NCBI RefSeq assembly: GCF_003387475.1
Contig: NZ_QUNO01000008.1
Coordinates: 124,001-188,000, forward strand
Direction of reading: 5' to 3'
From: Kutzneria buriramensis
GTDB lineage: Bacteria > Actinomycetota > Actinomycetes > Mycobacteriales > Pseudonocardiaceae
DNA: 64,000 nucleotides
The position numbers and the translations under genes were made by a program. Of this stretch, positions 23,182 through 33,966 are shown in pieces. How positions within the stretch are numbered: the first letter of the stretch is position 1; the number at the start of each line of letters is the position of its first letter. Below the pieces are notes generated by a model. It ran no database searches, was not told the origin of the DNA, and was given only the letters and a program-made list of their open reading frames with translations.

Positions 23182-24183
23182 ATGACCGCGGTGCGCCGAA
23201 TCAAGATCGTGGCCACCGGTCTCGCGATCGCCCTGCTCGCCGTCGAACTCTGGTACGGAGCGCCTTCTCTCGCCTCCGCCCTCGCTCATCTCCGCACCCC
23301 GAACTGGCCGCTGCTCGGCCTCGCGGTTGTCGCCGATCTGGGCTCCATGGGCCTTTTCGCCCGCATGCAGCGCCGGCTCCTGCGGTCCGCCGGCACGCTG
23401 GTGCCGATCCAGCGCGCCGTCGCCCTCGCTTATGCCGCCCACTCGCTGAGCGTCACTCTGCCGGGTGGTCCCGTCTTCTCGACGGCGTTCAACTTCTCGC
23501 AGATGCGCCGGTTCGGGGCGACGCCGGCGGTGGCGTCCTGGGCGGTCGCCGTCAGCGGCACGCTGTCCACCGGAACCCTGATCCTCATCGGCGCCGTCGG
23601 CGGTGTGCTGGCCCGCGGCCACGGCTGGCCGGCGCTGGCCGGTGACGTCGTCGTGGCGATCGGCCTCGCCGTCTGCCTGCGTACGTTCGTGCAGCACCCG
23701 AATTGGCTGCTCTGGTTGTGCGGCAAGGTATTGACGGGTTTTGCCCGCCTCACCGGGCGGTCCGTGGAGCGCGGCACGCGGCTGGTCGGCGGCGCCGTCG
23801 AGCAGCTGTCGGTGATCCGGATGTCCACTCGGGACCTGCGGGTGGCGATGGCCTTCGCCGCCGGCAACTGGCTGCTGGACGCGGTGTGCTTCGGCCTGTG
23901 CTGCCTCGCCGCCGGCGCGCAGGGCCTGACCATCGCGCAGATCTTCATCGCGTACACCGCCGGCATGGCCGCGGCCAGCGTGCCGCTGGTGCCCGGCGGC
24001 CTCGGCGTCGTCGACGGCGCGCTCGCGCTGGGCCTGACCGCCGGTGGCACCCCCGTCGACGACGCCATCGCCGGCGTGATCCTGTACCGGCTGATCAGCC
24101 TGGTGCTGGTGATCGGCGTCGGCTGGGTGCTGTGGGCGGTGCTCAGCCGCCGGCCGGCCGCGCTGTCCGAGATCACCGACTGA
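23182..24183 (+). CDS. Flippase-like membrane protein (LPG synthetase TM region / UPF0104)
   Basis: A 333-residue protein with about eight membrane helices and the family signatures AYAAHSLSVTLPGGPVFSTAFNF and AGMAAASVPLVPGGLGVVDGALALGL. It corresponds to the membrane (flippase) part of lysylphosphatidylglycerol synthetase (MprF) without the aminoacyltransferase domain. Likely role: movement or positioning of a lipid in the inner membrane; the lipid is unknown. Start ATG 23182 is the first in a frame that begins right after the tandem repeat. Confidence 0.85.
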   Translation: MTAVRRIKIVATGLAIALLAVELWYGAPSLASALAHLRTPNWPLLGLAVVADLGSMGLFARMQRRLLRSAGTLVPIQRAVALAYAAHSLSVTLPGGPVFSTAFNFSQMRRFGATPAVASWAVAVSGTLSTGTLILIGAVGGVLARGHGWPALAGDVVVAIGLAVCLRTFVQHPNWLLWLCGKVLTGFARLTGRSVERGTRLVGGAVEQLSVIRMSTRDLRVAMAFAAGNWLLDAVCFGLCCLAAGAQGLTIAQIFIAYTAGMAAASVPLVPGGLGVVDGALALGLTAGGTPVDDAIAGVILYRLISLVLVIGVGWVLWAVLSRRPAALSEITD

Positions 24184-24275
24184 ACCGACCGCGCCGCTTG
24201 ATCGTTCGGATTGTCAGGGGTCCCTGGTTGGATTCGTTCGGGGGCTGCTCACCATCGGATGATCAAGGAGAACAC

Positions 24276-24617
24276 GTGGGCGCATGGGGTCCGGGTCCGT
24301 TCGACAACGACGACGCGGCGGACTTCGTCGACGAGCTCGACGGGCTGGACGAGGGCGACCGTCGAGAGTCGCTGGTCGCCGCGCTGACGGCCGCGGCCGA
24401 CGAGGAGGACTACCTGGACGGTGGCGTCGCGTCGATCGCGGTCGCGGCGGCGGCCCTCGTCGCCGGCGGCGAGCACGACGACCTGGGCGAACTCGCCGAG
24501 CAGGCGCTGGTCCGGGTGCTCGGCGACGACTCCGAGCTGGCCGAGCTGTGGGCCGAGGCGGACGGCGGCGCGTGGGCGGCGGAGATCTCGAAGCTCCGTC
24601 AGGCGCTCAGCTCCTGA
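24276..24617 (+). CDS. DUF4259 family protein
   Basis: A 113-residue acidic protein beginning [21 protein letters not shown], the hallmark start of DUF4259. It starts at GTG 24276 behind AAGGAG. The rest is Ala/Glu/Asp-rich and helical. Its role is unknown. Its end overlaps the convergent sigma-factor gene by 19 bases. Confidence 0.85.
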   Translation: MGAWGPGPFDNDDAADFVDELDGLDEGDRRESLVAALTAAADEEDYLDGGVASIAVAAAALVAGGEHDDLGELAEQALVRVLGDDSELAELWAEADGGAWAAEISKLRQALSS

Positions 24618-25795
24618 CGCCGCCGCGTCAGGAACGCCCGCTCCGCCGCGTTTTCCGTCAGCTCGATGGCCTTCTCGTAGGCGACGGCCGCCTCGTCGAG
24701 ACGGTTCAGCCGCCGCAGCAGGTCCGCCCGTACGAGGTGGAACACGTGGTACGACGGCAGGTCCAGCTCGTCGACGAGGGCCAGCGCCGCCGCGGGCCCG
24801 GACACCTCGGCGACGGCGACGGCCCGGTGCAGCGCCACCACCGGCGTGGGCGTGAAGTGCAGCAACTGGTCGTAGAGCCGGACGATCTGGTCCCAGTCGG
24901 TCGGCGGATCGCTGTGCACGGCGTTGATCGCCGCCTGGATCTGGTACGGGCCGGGTCGCCGCCAGCCCAGGCATCGCCGCACGATGCCCTGCCCCTCGGC
25001 GATCAGGTCGGCGTCCCACCGTGACCGGTCCTGGTCCGCCAGCAGCACGAGATCGCCGGCGGTGGTCGTACGGGCGTCGCGGCGGGACTGCACCAGCAGC
25101 ATCAGCGCCAGCAGCCCCCAGACCTCCGGCTCGTCGGGCATCAGCTCCGCCAGCACGCGACCCAGCCGGATCGCCTCCGTGCACAGGTCGTCGCGGGTCA
25201 GGGCGTCGCCGGTGCTGGCCGTGTGGCCCTCGGTGAAGATCAGGTACAGCACCGCCAGCACCGTCTTGAGCCGGTCGGGCAGGTCGGCGTCGCGCGGCAC
25301 GCGGTAGGGGATGCCGGCGTCGCGGATCTTCGCCTTCGCCCGCACGAGCCGCTGCGCCATGGTCTTCTCCGGCACGAGGAACGCCCGCGCGATCTCCACG
25401 GTGGTCAGGCCGCCGAGGAGCCGGAGCGTCAGCGCCACCCGTGCCGCCGGGGCCAGCGCCGGGTGGCAGCAGGTGAAGATCAGCCGGAGCCGCTCGTCGC
25501 GCACGGGTCCCTCCTCCACATGGTCGTCGGCGTGCAGCAGCGCCGCCTGCGCGTGCTTGTCGTGCCGTGACGACTCGCGGCGCAGCCGGTCGATGGCCGC
25601 GTTGCGGGCGGTGGTGATGATCCAGCCGGCCGGGCTCGGCGGTGGACCGGTCTCCGGCCACTTGCGCACCGCCGTCGCGAACGCCTCCTGGACCGCCTCC
25701 TCGGCGATGTCGATGTCGCCGAACACGCGGACCAGGACGGCGACCGCGCGTCCGTACTCCTGGGCGAAGACCTGCTCCACGTTCTCCACGTTCAC
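24599..25795 (-). CDS. ECF sigma factor with C-terminal TPR-like extension (ECF42 type)
   Basis: A 398-residue sigma-70 factor: region 2 ([38 protein letters not shown], then [19 protein letters not shown]), region 4 ([36 protein letters not shown]), and a long helical extension (about 185-398, DUF6596/TPR-like) ending [17 protein letters not shown]. This layout, with an upstream YCII/DGPF protein and no anti-sigma factor, is that of group ECF42, where the extension is needed for activity. The GTG at 25795 makes a GTGA overlap with the YCII gene. Confidence 0.9.
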   Translation of the reverse strand: MNVENVEQVFAQEYGRAVAVLVRVFGDIDIAEEAVQEAFATAVRKWPETGPPPSPAGWIITTARNAAIDRLRRESSRHDKHAQAALLHADDHVEEGPVRDERLRLIFTCCHPALAPAARVALTLRLLGGLTTVEIARAFLVPEKTMAQRLVRAKAKIRDAGIPYRVPRDADLPDRLKTVLAVLYLIFTEGHTASTGDALTRDDLCTEAIRLGRVLAELMPDEPEVWGLLALMLLVQSRRDARTTTAGDLVLLADQDRSRWDADLIAEGQGIVRRCLGWRRPGPYQIQAAINAVHSDPPTDWDQIVRLYDQLLHFTPTPVVALHRAVAVAEVSGPAAALALVDELDLPSYHVFHLVRADLLRRLNRLDEAAVAYEKAIELTENAAERAFLTRRRQELSA

Positions 25796-26130
25796 TGGAA
25801 CGGACGAACCTCGATCGGCAGCGTGGTCGCGGCGGCCAGTTTGCGCCCCCACTCCAGCGCCGCGTCCAGATCGGGCGCCCGCACGATGGTGAAGCCGCCG
25901 AGGTGCTCCTTGCCCTCCACGTACGGGCCGTCGGTCATGCCCACCTCGCCGCCGGTGACCTTGATGACCGTCGCCGTCTCCGGCGGGAACAGGCCGCCGT
26001 CGAACACCCAGGCCCCGGCCGCCCGCATCTCCTCGTTGAGCCGGCCGAGCGCCTCGACGATGGGCCCCAGCACCTCGGGACCGGGGATCGGGCCGTCCGG
26101 CTGGTACACGCTGAGCAGGTAGTTCTTCAT
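25792..26130 (-). CDS. YCII/DGPF-domain protein, ECF42 partner
   Basis: A 112-residue protein starting [13 protein letters not shown]; it has [30 protein letters not shown], the DGP[FY] signature of the YCII-related DGPF family. Genes of this family nearly always precede ECF42 sigma factors and are their likely targets or modulators; the chemistry is unproven. The ATG at 26130 follows AAGGAGG. Its start lies 69 bases from a large palindrome shared with the divergent TetR gene. Confidence 0.88.
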   Translation of the reverse strand: MKNYLLSVYQPDGPIPGPEVLGPIVEALGRLNEEMRAAGAWVFDGGLFPPETATVIKVTGGEVGMTDGPYVEGKEHLGGFTIVRAPDLDAALEWGRKLAAATTLPIEVRPFQ

Positions 26131-26198
26131 GGCGGTGCCTCCTTGGGGCGGATTCTCACCCCCTACACGAACGGGGCGCATCCCGATCGACACGAACC

Positions 26199-26244
26199 TC
26201 CGCCCAACTAACAATCAGTCTTGACTGTTTGTTAGTTGGGCGGA
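26199..26244. promoter_or_regulatory. Long palindromic operator between YCII/sigma and TetR operons
   Basis: Two 22-base arms around a central TT, with a single mismatch; the outer arms contain CGCCCAACTAACAA and its complement, the inner part CAGTC/GACTG. It ends 11 bases before the ATG of the TetR gene. TetR regulators commonly bind such a site next to their own gene, so autoregulation, and possibly control of the divergent operon, is expected. Confidence 0.8.
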
Positions 26245-26255
26245 AGACTCGGCGC

Positions 26256-26867
26256 ATGGCACCGGAGCTGACGCGGCAGCGCCAGGCCGACCGCAGCCGC
26301 GAGACCAGGCGCAAGCTGATGGAGGCGACGGTCGACTGCCTGGTGGAGAACGGGTGGTCGGGCACCACGACGACGCTGGTGGCGGAGCGGGCGGGGGTGT
26401 CGCGCGGCGCGCAGTTGCACCACTTCCGCACACGCAACGAGCTGGTGACGGCGGCGGTGGAGTACGTCGGCCACGAGAGCGCGGAGCAGTTGCTGCGGCA
26501 GTCGGAGCTGGTGGCGAAGGCGGCGGACCGCACCCAGGCGGTGGTGGAGCTGGTGGTGGACTTCTTCGCCAGCCCGATGTTCACGGCGGCGCTGGAGCTG
26601 TGGGTGGCGGCGAGGACGGATCCGGAGCTCAAGCCGGTGGTGGTGGAACTGGAGGCCCGGCTGGGACGGCAGTGCCACCGGCTGACGGTGGAGCTGCTCG
26701 GCGCGGACGAGAAGCGGCCGGGAGTGCGCGAGACGGTGCAGGCGACGCTGGACCTCGCCCGCGGCCTGGCGCTGGCCAACCAGCTGACGGACGACTCGCG
26801 GCGGCGGGCCCGGATCGTCCGGCAATGGGCGTCGATGCTCGACAGCGTGTTGAAGGAGCAGTCATGA
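26256..26867 (+). CDS. TetR family regulator
   Basis: A 203-residue repressor. The N-terminal helix-turn-helix reads LMEATVDCLVENGWSGTTTTLVAERAGVSRGAQLHHFRTRNELVTAAVEYV; the rest is an all-helical ligand-binding domain ending LANQLTDDSRRRARIVRQWASML. It heads the carboxylase operon; the next gene starts inside its stop (ATGA). The ligand is probably an acyl-CoA of the pathway it controls (inference). ATG 26256 is chosen because the 26229 start would lie in the operator palindrome. Confidence 0.9.
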   Translation: MAPELTRQRQADRSRETRRKLMEATVDCLVENGWSGTTTTLVAERAGVSRGAQLHHFRTRNELVTAAVEYVGHESAEQLLRQSELVAKAADRTQAVVELVVDFFASPMFTAALELWVAARTDPELKPVVVELEARLGRQCHRLTVELLGADEKRPGVRETVQATLDLARGLALANQLTDDSRRRARIVRQWASMLDSVLKEQS

Positions 26868-27655
26868 CGGACATCTCCGCCCTGCTGGCGGATCTGGTCG
26901 CGGAGAGCGCGAGCGCCGACGAGCTGGTGGCGGACCTGCCGGAGGACCGGTGGGCGACGGCGGTGCCGGCGCCGGGCTGGACGATCGCGCACGAGGTGGC
27001 GCACCTGGCGTGGACGGATCGGCAGGCGGCGCTGGCGGCGACCGACGAGGACGCCTTCGCGGAGACGGTGAAGCGGGCGCAGGCGAATCCGACGGGCTTC
27101 GTCGACGAGGCGGCCGAGGAGTGGTCGCGGCGGGACCCGGCGGAGCTGCTGGCGCAGTGGCGACAGGGGAGAACCGAGCTGGCGCAAGCGCTTGGAGGCG
27201 TCCCGAGTGGACAGAAGCTGCCCTGGTTCGGCCCGCCGATGGCGCCGGCGTCGATGGCGACGGCCCGGATCATGGAGACCTGGGCCCACGGCACGGACAT
27301 CGCCGACGCGCTCGGCGTCCGCCGCGAGCCGACGGCCCGGCTCAGGCACGTGGCGCACATCGGCGTGCGGGCGGCGGGATTCGCCTTCCAGGTCAACGGG
27401 CTGCCGGCGCCGACCGAGCCGATCCGGGTCGAGCTGACCGGACCCGGCGGCGAGACGTGGACGTGGAACGACGAGGGCGCGGCAAACCGGATCACCGGGC
27501 CGGCGCTGGACTTCTGCTACCTGGTCACGCAGCGCCGGCACCGCGACGACCTCGACCTGACGGTGGTCGGCCCGGTGGCGGAGCAGTTCGCACGGGTGGC
27601 GCAGGCGTTCGCGGGATTGCCTGGTGCGGGGCGGAAGCCGGGGGAGTTCTCATGA
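26864..27655 (+). CDS. TIGR03084 family metal-binding protein
   Basis: A 263-residue protein of the DinB/maleylpyruvate-isomerase-like fold: LVADLPEDRWATAVPAPGWTIAHEVAHLAWTDRQAALAA is the typical front with metal-ligand histidines, and ARIMETWAHGTDIADALG supplies a further His. Members of this TIGR family accompany acyl-CoA degradation operons in actinobacteria; the substrate is not known. ATGA overlaps on both sides show tight coupling with tetR and the AtuA-like gene. Confidence 0.85.
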   Translation: MTDISALLADLVAESASADELVADLPEDRWATAVPAPGWTIAHEVAHLAWTDRQAALAATDEDAFAETVKRAQANPTGFVDEAAEEWSRRDPAELLAQWRQGRTELAQALGGVPSGQKLPWFGPPMAPASMATARIMETWAHGTDIADALGVRREPTARLRHVAHIGVRAAGFAFQVNGLPAPTEPIRVELTGPGGETWTWNDEGAANRITGPALDFCYLVTQRRHRDDLDLTVVGPVAEQFARVAQAFAGLPGAGRKPGEFS

Positions 27656-29313
27656 CCCAAAGGAATTCAACGCTGCGAATCGGCAATGCCTCCGGGTTCT
27701 ACGGGGACCGCTTCGACGCGGTGCGGGAGATGCTCGAGGGTGGCCCGCTGGACGTGCTGACCGGCGACTACCTGGCCGAGCTGACCATGCTCATCCTCGG
27801 CCGCGACCTGATGAAGGATCCGACCAAGGGCTACGCGAAGACCTTCCTGCGCCAGCTGGAGGGCACGCTCGCAACGGCGGTCGAGCGCGGCGTCAAGATC
27901 GTCACCAACGCCGGCGGGCTGAACCCGGCGGGGCTGGCGGCGGCGATCCGCGAGCTGGCCGACCGGCTGAACATCACCGTGACGGTGGCGCACGTCGAGG
28001 GTGACGACGTGCGGTCGAAGTTCGACGGATTCCTGACGGCGAACGCCTATCTGGGCTGCTGGGGCATTGTCGAGGCGCTGAACGCGGGCGCGGACGTCGT
28101 GGTCACGGGACGGGTGACGGACGCGTCGCTGATCGTCGGACCGGCGGCGGCGCACTACGGCTGGGCCCGCGACGACTGGGACCGGCTCGCGGGGGCCACC
28201 GTCGCCGGGCACGTGATCGAGTGCGGCGCGCAGGCGACCGGCGGCAACTTCGCCTTCTTCACCGAGATTCCAGACCTGCTGCACGCCGGCTTCCCGATCG
28301 CGGAGATCGAGGCCGACGGCTCGGCGGTGATCACCAAGCACGCCGGCACCGGCGGCGCGGTGACCACGGAGACCGTGACGGCCCAGCTGCTGTACGAGAT
28401 CGGCGGCCCGGACTACCTCGGCCCGGACGTGGTCAGCCGCTTCGACACCATCGAGCTGACGCAACTGGGCCCGGACCGGGTCGGCATCAGCGGAGTCAAG
28501 GGCACACCTCCGCCGCCGGACGTGAAGGTGTCCCTGAACCGGCTGGGGGGCTTCCGCAACTCGATGACGTTCGTCCTGTGTGGACTGGACGTGCAGGCCA
28601 AGGCGGACCTGGTGAAGCGCCAGCTCACCGAGCGGATCGGCGCCGACGGCGTGACGTGGAGCCTGGGCACGGTGGCGCAGGACGAGCCGCGCACTGAGGA
28701 AGCGGCCAGTGCGTTCCTGCACGTGACGATCAAGGACGCTGACGGCAAGCGATCGGGACGAGTGTTCTCGCAGGCGGCGGTGGAGCTGGCGCTGGCCTCC
28801 TACCCCGGATTCCACGTCACCGCGCCGCCGAGCGATGCCACGCCGTTCGGGGTGTTCTCGGCGGCTTTCCTCTCACAGCAAGCGATTGCGCACACGGTCG
28901 TGTTGCCGGACGATCGGCGTGTCGAGGTGACACCGCCGCCGCAGACCATGCCGGCGGCAGCACCGAAGAGCGTCGAGCCCGACGGTGAACCCGTTGCCAC
29001 CGAGCGGTTCCGCATCGGCGAGCGGTTCGGGGCGCGGTCCGGTGACAAGGGCGGCGACGCCAACCTCGGCGTCTGGGCCCGTACCGACGAGGACTACGCC
29101 TGGCTGTCGCAGACGTTGAGCACCAAGTTGCTCAAGGAGCTGCTGCCGGAGCTGAAAGACCTGACGGTGCAGCGGTATCCGCTGCCCAACCTCAGGGCGG
29201 TCAACTTCATGGTCCGCGGCCTGCTCGGCGAGGGCGTCGCGGCCAGCACCCGGTTCGATCCCCAGGCAAAGGCGCTGGGGGAGTGGCTCCGATCGGTCGA
29301 GGTGAGCGTGTGA
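27652..29313 (+). CDS. AtuA-like protein (DUF1446, acyclic terpene utilisation family)
   Basis: A 553-residue protein. The DUF1446 region (residues 1-440) starts LRIGNASGFYGDRFDAVREMLEGG and includes TGDYLAELTMLILGRD, NAGGLNPAGLA and VVTGRVTDASLIVGPAAAHYGW; a C-terminal AtuA-like ferredoxin-fold part (about 450-553) begins RIGERFGARSGDKGGDANLGVWA. In Pseudomonas AtuA belongs to the acyclic terpene (citronellol/geraniol) pathway, where its exact step is unclear. Here it is next to acyl-CoA dehydrogenases and a carboxylase, fitting a similar route. Confidence 0.92.
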   Translation: MTQRNSTLRIGNASGFYGDRFDAVREMLEGGPLDVLTGDYLAELTMLILGRDLMKDPTKGYAKTFLRQLEGTLATAVERGVKIVTNAGGLNPAGLAAAIRELADRLNITVTVAHVEGDDVRSKFDGFLTANAYLGCWGIVEALNAGADVVVTGRVTDASLIVGPAAAHYGWARDDWDRLAGATVAGHVIECGAQATGGNFAFFTEIPDLLHAGFPIAEIEADGSAVITKHAGTGGAVTTETVTAQLLYEIGGPDYLGPDVVSRFDTIELTQLGPDRVGISGVKGTPPPPDVKVSLNRLGGFRNSMTFVLCGLDVQAKADLVKRQLTERIGADGVTWSLGTVAQDEPRTEEAASAFLHVTIKDADGKRSGRVFSQAAVELALASYPGFHVTAPPSDATPFGVFSAAFLSQQAIAHTVVLPDDRRVEVTPPPQTMPAAAPKSVEPDGEPVATERFRIGERFGARSGDKGGDANLGVWARTDEDYAWLSQTLSTKLLKELLPELKDLTVQRYPLPNLRAVNFMVRGLLGEGVAASTRFDPQAKALGEWLRSVEVSV

Positions 29314-30451
29314 GTCCCTGGGACACCCCGGAACGCCGACAGCTGCGCGACACCGTGCGCGCGTTCGTCGAGCGCGAGGTCCGCCCCAATTTGGACCAGT
29401 GGGAGCGCGACGGCGAGCTGCCGAGAGCGCTGCACCGCAGGGCGGCCGAGGTCGGCCTGCTCGGCATCGGCTTCGACGAGAAGATCGGCGGCAGCGGCGG
29501 CGACCTGCTCGACACCGTTGTGGTGACGGAGGAGATGATCCAGGCCGGCGGCTCGTCCGGGCTGATCGCGGGCCTCATGACGCACGGCATCGCCATTCCA
29601 CACATCGTCGCCGCCGGCGACGCCGACCACATCGAGCGGTTCGTCAAGCCGGCGCTGGCCGGCGAGAAGATCGGCTCGCTGGCGGTCACCGAGCCCGACG
29701 GCGGTTCGGACGTGGCCTCGCTGAGGACGAAGGCGGTTCGCGACGGCGACCACTACATCGTCAACGGCAGCAAGATGTTCATCACCTCCGGCACGCGCGC
29801 GGACTTCGTCACCACGGCCGTGCGGACCGGCGAGGCCGGCTACCAGGGCGTGAGCCTGCTGGTGATCGAGCGCGGCACGCCCGGCTTCACCGCCAGCCGC
29901 AAGCTGGAGAAGATGGGCTGGCACTGCTCCGACACCGCCGAACTGTCCTTTTCGGATGCCCGGGTGCCGGTGGTCAACCTGGTCGGCCCCGAGAACGGCG
30001 GCTTCCCACAGCTCATGCAGCAGTTCCAGGTCGAGCGGCTGTCGCTGGCCGTGCAGGCGTACGCGACCGCGCAGCGCTGCCTCGACCTGGCCGTGGACTA
30101 CGTCCGCAACCGCGTCACCTTCGACCGGCCGCTGATCAGCCGCCAAGTGGTGCGGCACAAGCTGGTCGAGATGACCCAGCGCACCGCGCTGGCCCGCGCC
30201 TACACCCGCGAGGTCGCGGTGAAGGTGGCGGCCGGCGAGGAGGTCATCGCCGAGGTGTCGATGGCCAAGAACGCCAGCACCGACGCCTGCGACTTCGTCG
30301 TGAACGAGGCCGTGCAGCTGCACGGCGGCGCCGGCTACCTGCGGGAGTCCGAAGTGGAACGACACTACCGGGACGCGCGCATCCTCAGCATCGGCGGCGG
30401 CGCCCGCGAGGTGATGGCCGAGCTGGCCGCGCGCAGGATGGGATTCGCCTG

Positions 30452-30452
<1 letters not shown>
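29310..30452 (+). CDS. Acyl-CoA dehydrogenase
   Basis: A 380-residue flavoenzyme. The GTG at 29310 makes a GTGA overlap with the AtuA-like gene. FAD/substrate motifs are in place: SLAVTEPDGGSDVASLRT, MFITSGTRADF, QAYATAQRCLDLAVDYVRNRVTFDRPL and the C-terminal NEAVQLHGGAGYLRESEVERHYRDARI. It should oxidise an acyl-CoA to the enoyl-CoA that the following carboxylase would use. Chain specificity cannot be read from sequence. Confidence 0.93.
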
Positions 30453-32050
<1,598 letters not shown>

Positions 32051-32055
32051 GGGCC

Positions 32056-33966
32056 ATGATCACTCGACTGCTGGTGGCCAACCGGGGCGAGATCGCCCGC
32101 CGGGTCTTCCGGTCCTGCCGGCTGGCCGGCATCTCGCCGGTCGCCGTGTTCTCCGACCCGGACGCCGACGCCCCGTTCGTCGCCGAGGCCGACCACGCCG
32201 TGCGGCTGCCAGGCGCGGCGCCGTCCGAGACGTACCTGCGCGTCGACGCGCTGATCGCCGCCGCGAAGGCGACCGGCGCGGACGCGGTGCACCCCGGTTA
32301 CGGCTTCCTGTCGGAGAACGCCGGCTTCGCGCGGGCGGTGCTGGCCGCCGGTTTGACCTGGGTCGGTCCGTCGCCGGAGTCCATCGAGGCGATGGGGTCC
32401 AAGGTGGCGGCGAAGAAGCGCGTCGCCGCCGACGGCGTGCCGGTGCTGGCCGAACTCGACCCGGAGACGGTGACCGAGGACGACCTGCCGGTGCTGATCA
32501 AGGCATCGGCCGGCGGCGGCGGCCGCGGCATGCGGATCGTGCGCGAATTGTCCACGTTGCGTGAGGAAGTCACTGCGGCCCGTCGCGAGGCCGAGTCCGC
32601 GTTCGGCGACGGCACGGTGTTCTGCGAGCCGCTGCTGGAGGGCGCGCGGCACGTCGAGGTGCAGATTCTCGCCGACTCGCACGGCACGGTGTGGGCGTTG
32701 GGGGAGCGGGAATGCTCCATTCAGCGGCGGCACCAGAAGATCGTCGAGGAGACGCCGAGCCCCGCCGTCACACCGGAGATCCGGGCGCGGCTGTTCGACG
32801 CGGCGGTCGCCGCCGCGCGGTCGATCAGCTACGTCGGCGCGGGCACCGTGGAGTTCCTGCTGTCCGCCAAGGGGAGCATCCACTTCCTGGAGGTCAACAC
32901 CCGGCTCCAGGTGGAACACCCGGTGACCGAGTGCGTGTACGGTATCGACCTGGTTCGCTGGCAACTGGCCATCGCTGAGGGTGCCCAGTTGCCGGCGGAC
33001 CGCCCATCGCCCACCGGCCATGCCATCGAGGTCCGCCTCTACGCCGAGGACCCGGCGCACGACTGGCGGCCGCAGAGCGGCACCCTGCACCGGTTCGCAC
33101 TGTCCGATGTGGACGCCGAGTTCGCCGTGCCGCGGGAGTTCGGGCTGCGGCTGGACAGCGGCGTCGAGGACGGGTCGGTCGTCGGCGTGCACTACGACCC
33201 GATGCTGGCCAAGGTCATCGCCTGGGGTCCGGACCGGGCCGCCGCCGCGCGGCGACTGTCCGCCGCGCTGGACTCAGCCAAGATCCACGGCGTGCTGACC
33301 AACCGTGACCTGTTGGTGAACGTGTTGCGCAGCAGGGAGTTCCTCGCTGGCGACACCGACACCGGCTTCCTGGACCGGGTCGGCCTGGACGTGTTGTCGA
33401 CGCCGCTGGTGTCCGATGTGGACCGCCACGCGCTGGCGGCGGCCGTCGCGCTGGCTCACGGCAGGAGTGGCAGGTTCCCCCTGGGATGGCGGAACATCCC
33501 GTCCCAGCCGCAGAAGACCGCCTTCGAGCAGGCCGAGGTGACGTATCGCTTCGACCGCGACGGAAAGCTCGTCGAGCCCGAGGGCGTCGAGCTGGTCAAG
33601 GCCAGCGAAAACGAGGTCGTGCTGGACGTCGGCGGTATAAGGCAGCGCTACGAGGTTACCCGCTACGGCGACACCGTGTACGTCGGTCCGCTGGCGTTGA
33701 CGCTGGTCCCGCGCTTCCCCGACCCCACCGACAAGATCGCCGACGGCGCGACGGTCGCCCCGATGCCGGGCACCGTGGTGCGGGTGTCCGTGACCCCGGG
33801 CGACGCGGTCGAGGCCGGCGCGGAGCTGCTCGTGCTGGAGGCGATGAAGATGGAGCACCGGGTGGTGGCCGCCGCCGGCGGCACCGTCGCCGAGGTGCTC
33901 GTGCAGGCAGGTCAGCAGGTCGAGGCGGGCGCCGTGCTCGCGGTCGTGGAGGGTGAGCAGGCATGA
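32056..33966 (+). CDS. Acyl-CoA carboxylase alpha subunit (biotin carboxylase + BCCP)
   Basis: A 636-residue two-function subunit. The biotin carboxylase part (1-445) has LLVANRGEIARRVFRSCR, the ATP-grasp loop KASAGGGGRGMRIV, ECSIQRRHQKIVEE and LEVNTRLQVEHPVTE. A linker/BT region leads to a biotinyl domain with VLEAMKMEHRVVA, Lys being the biotin site, at the very end. It pairs with the upstream beta subunit; the downstream acyl-CoA dehydrogenase starts in an ATGA overlap. Confidence 0.94.
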   Translation: MITRLLVANRGEIARRVFRSCRLAGISPVAVFSDPDADAPFVAEADHAVRLPGAAPSETYLRVDALIAAAKATGADAVHPGYGFLSENAGFARAVLAAGLTWVGPSPESIEAMGSKVAAKKRVAADGVPVLAELDPETVTEDDLPVLIKASAGGGGRGMRIVRELSTLREEVTAARREAESAFGDGTVFCEPLLEGARHVEVQILADSHGTVWALGERECSIQRRHQKIVEETPSPAVTPEIRARLFDAAVAAARSISYVGAGTVEFLLSAKGSIHFLEVNTRLQVEHPVTECVYGIDLVRWQLAIAEGAQLPADRPSPTGHAIEVRLYAEDPAHDWRPQSGTLHRFALSDVDAEFAVPREFGLRLDSGVEDGSVVGVHYDPMLAKVIAWGPDRAAAARRLSAALDSAKIHGVLTNRDLLVNVLRSREFLAGDTDTGFLDRVGLDVLSTPLVSDVDRHALAAAVALAHGRSGRFPLGWRNIPSQPQKTAFEQAEVTYRFDRDGKLVEPEGVELVKASENEVVLDVGGIRQRYEVTRYGDTVYVGPLALTLVPRFPDPTDKIADGATVAPMPGTVVRVSVTPGDAVEAGAELLVLEAMKMEHRVVAAAGGTVAEVLVQAGQQVEAGAVLAVVEGEQA

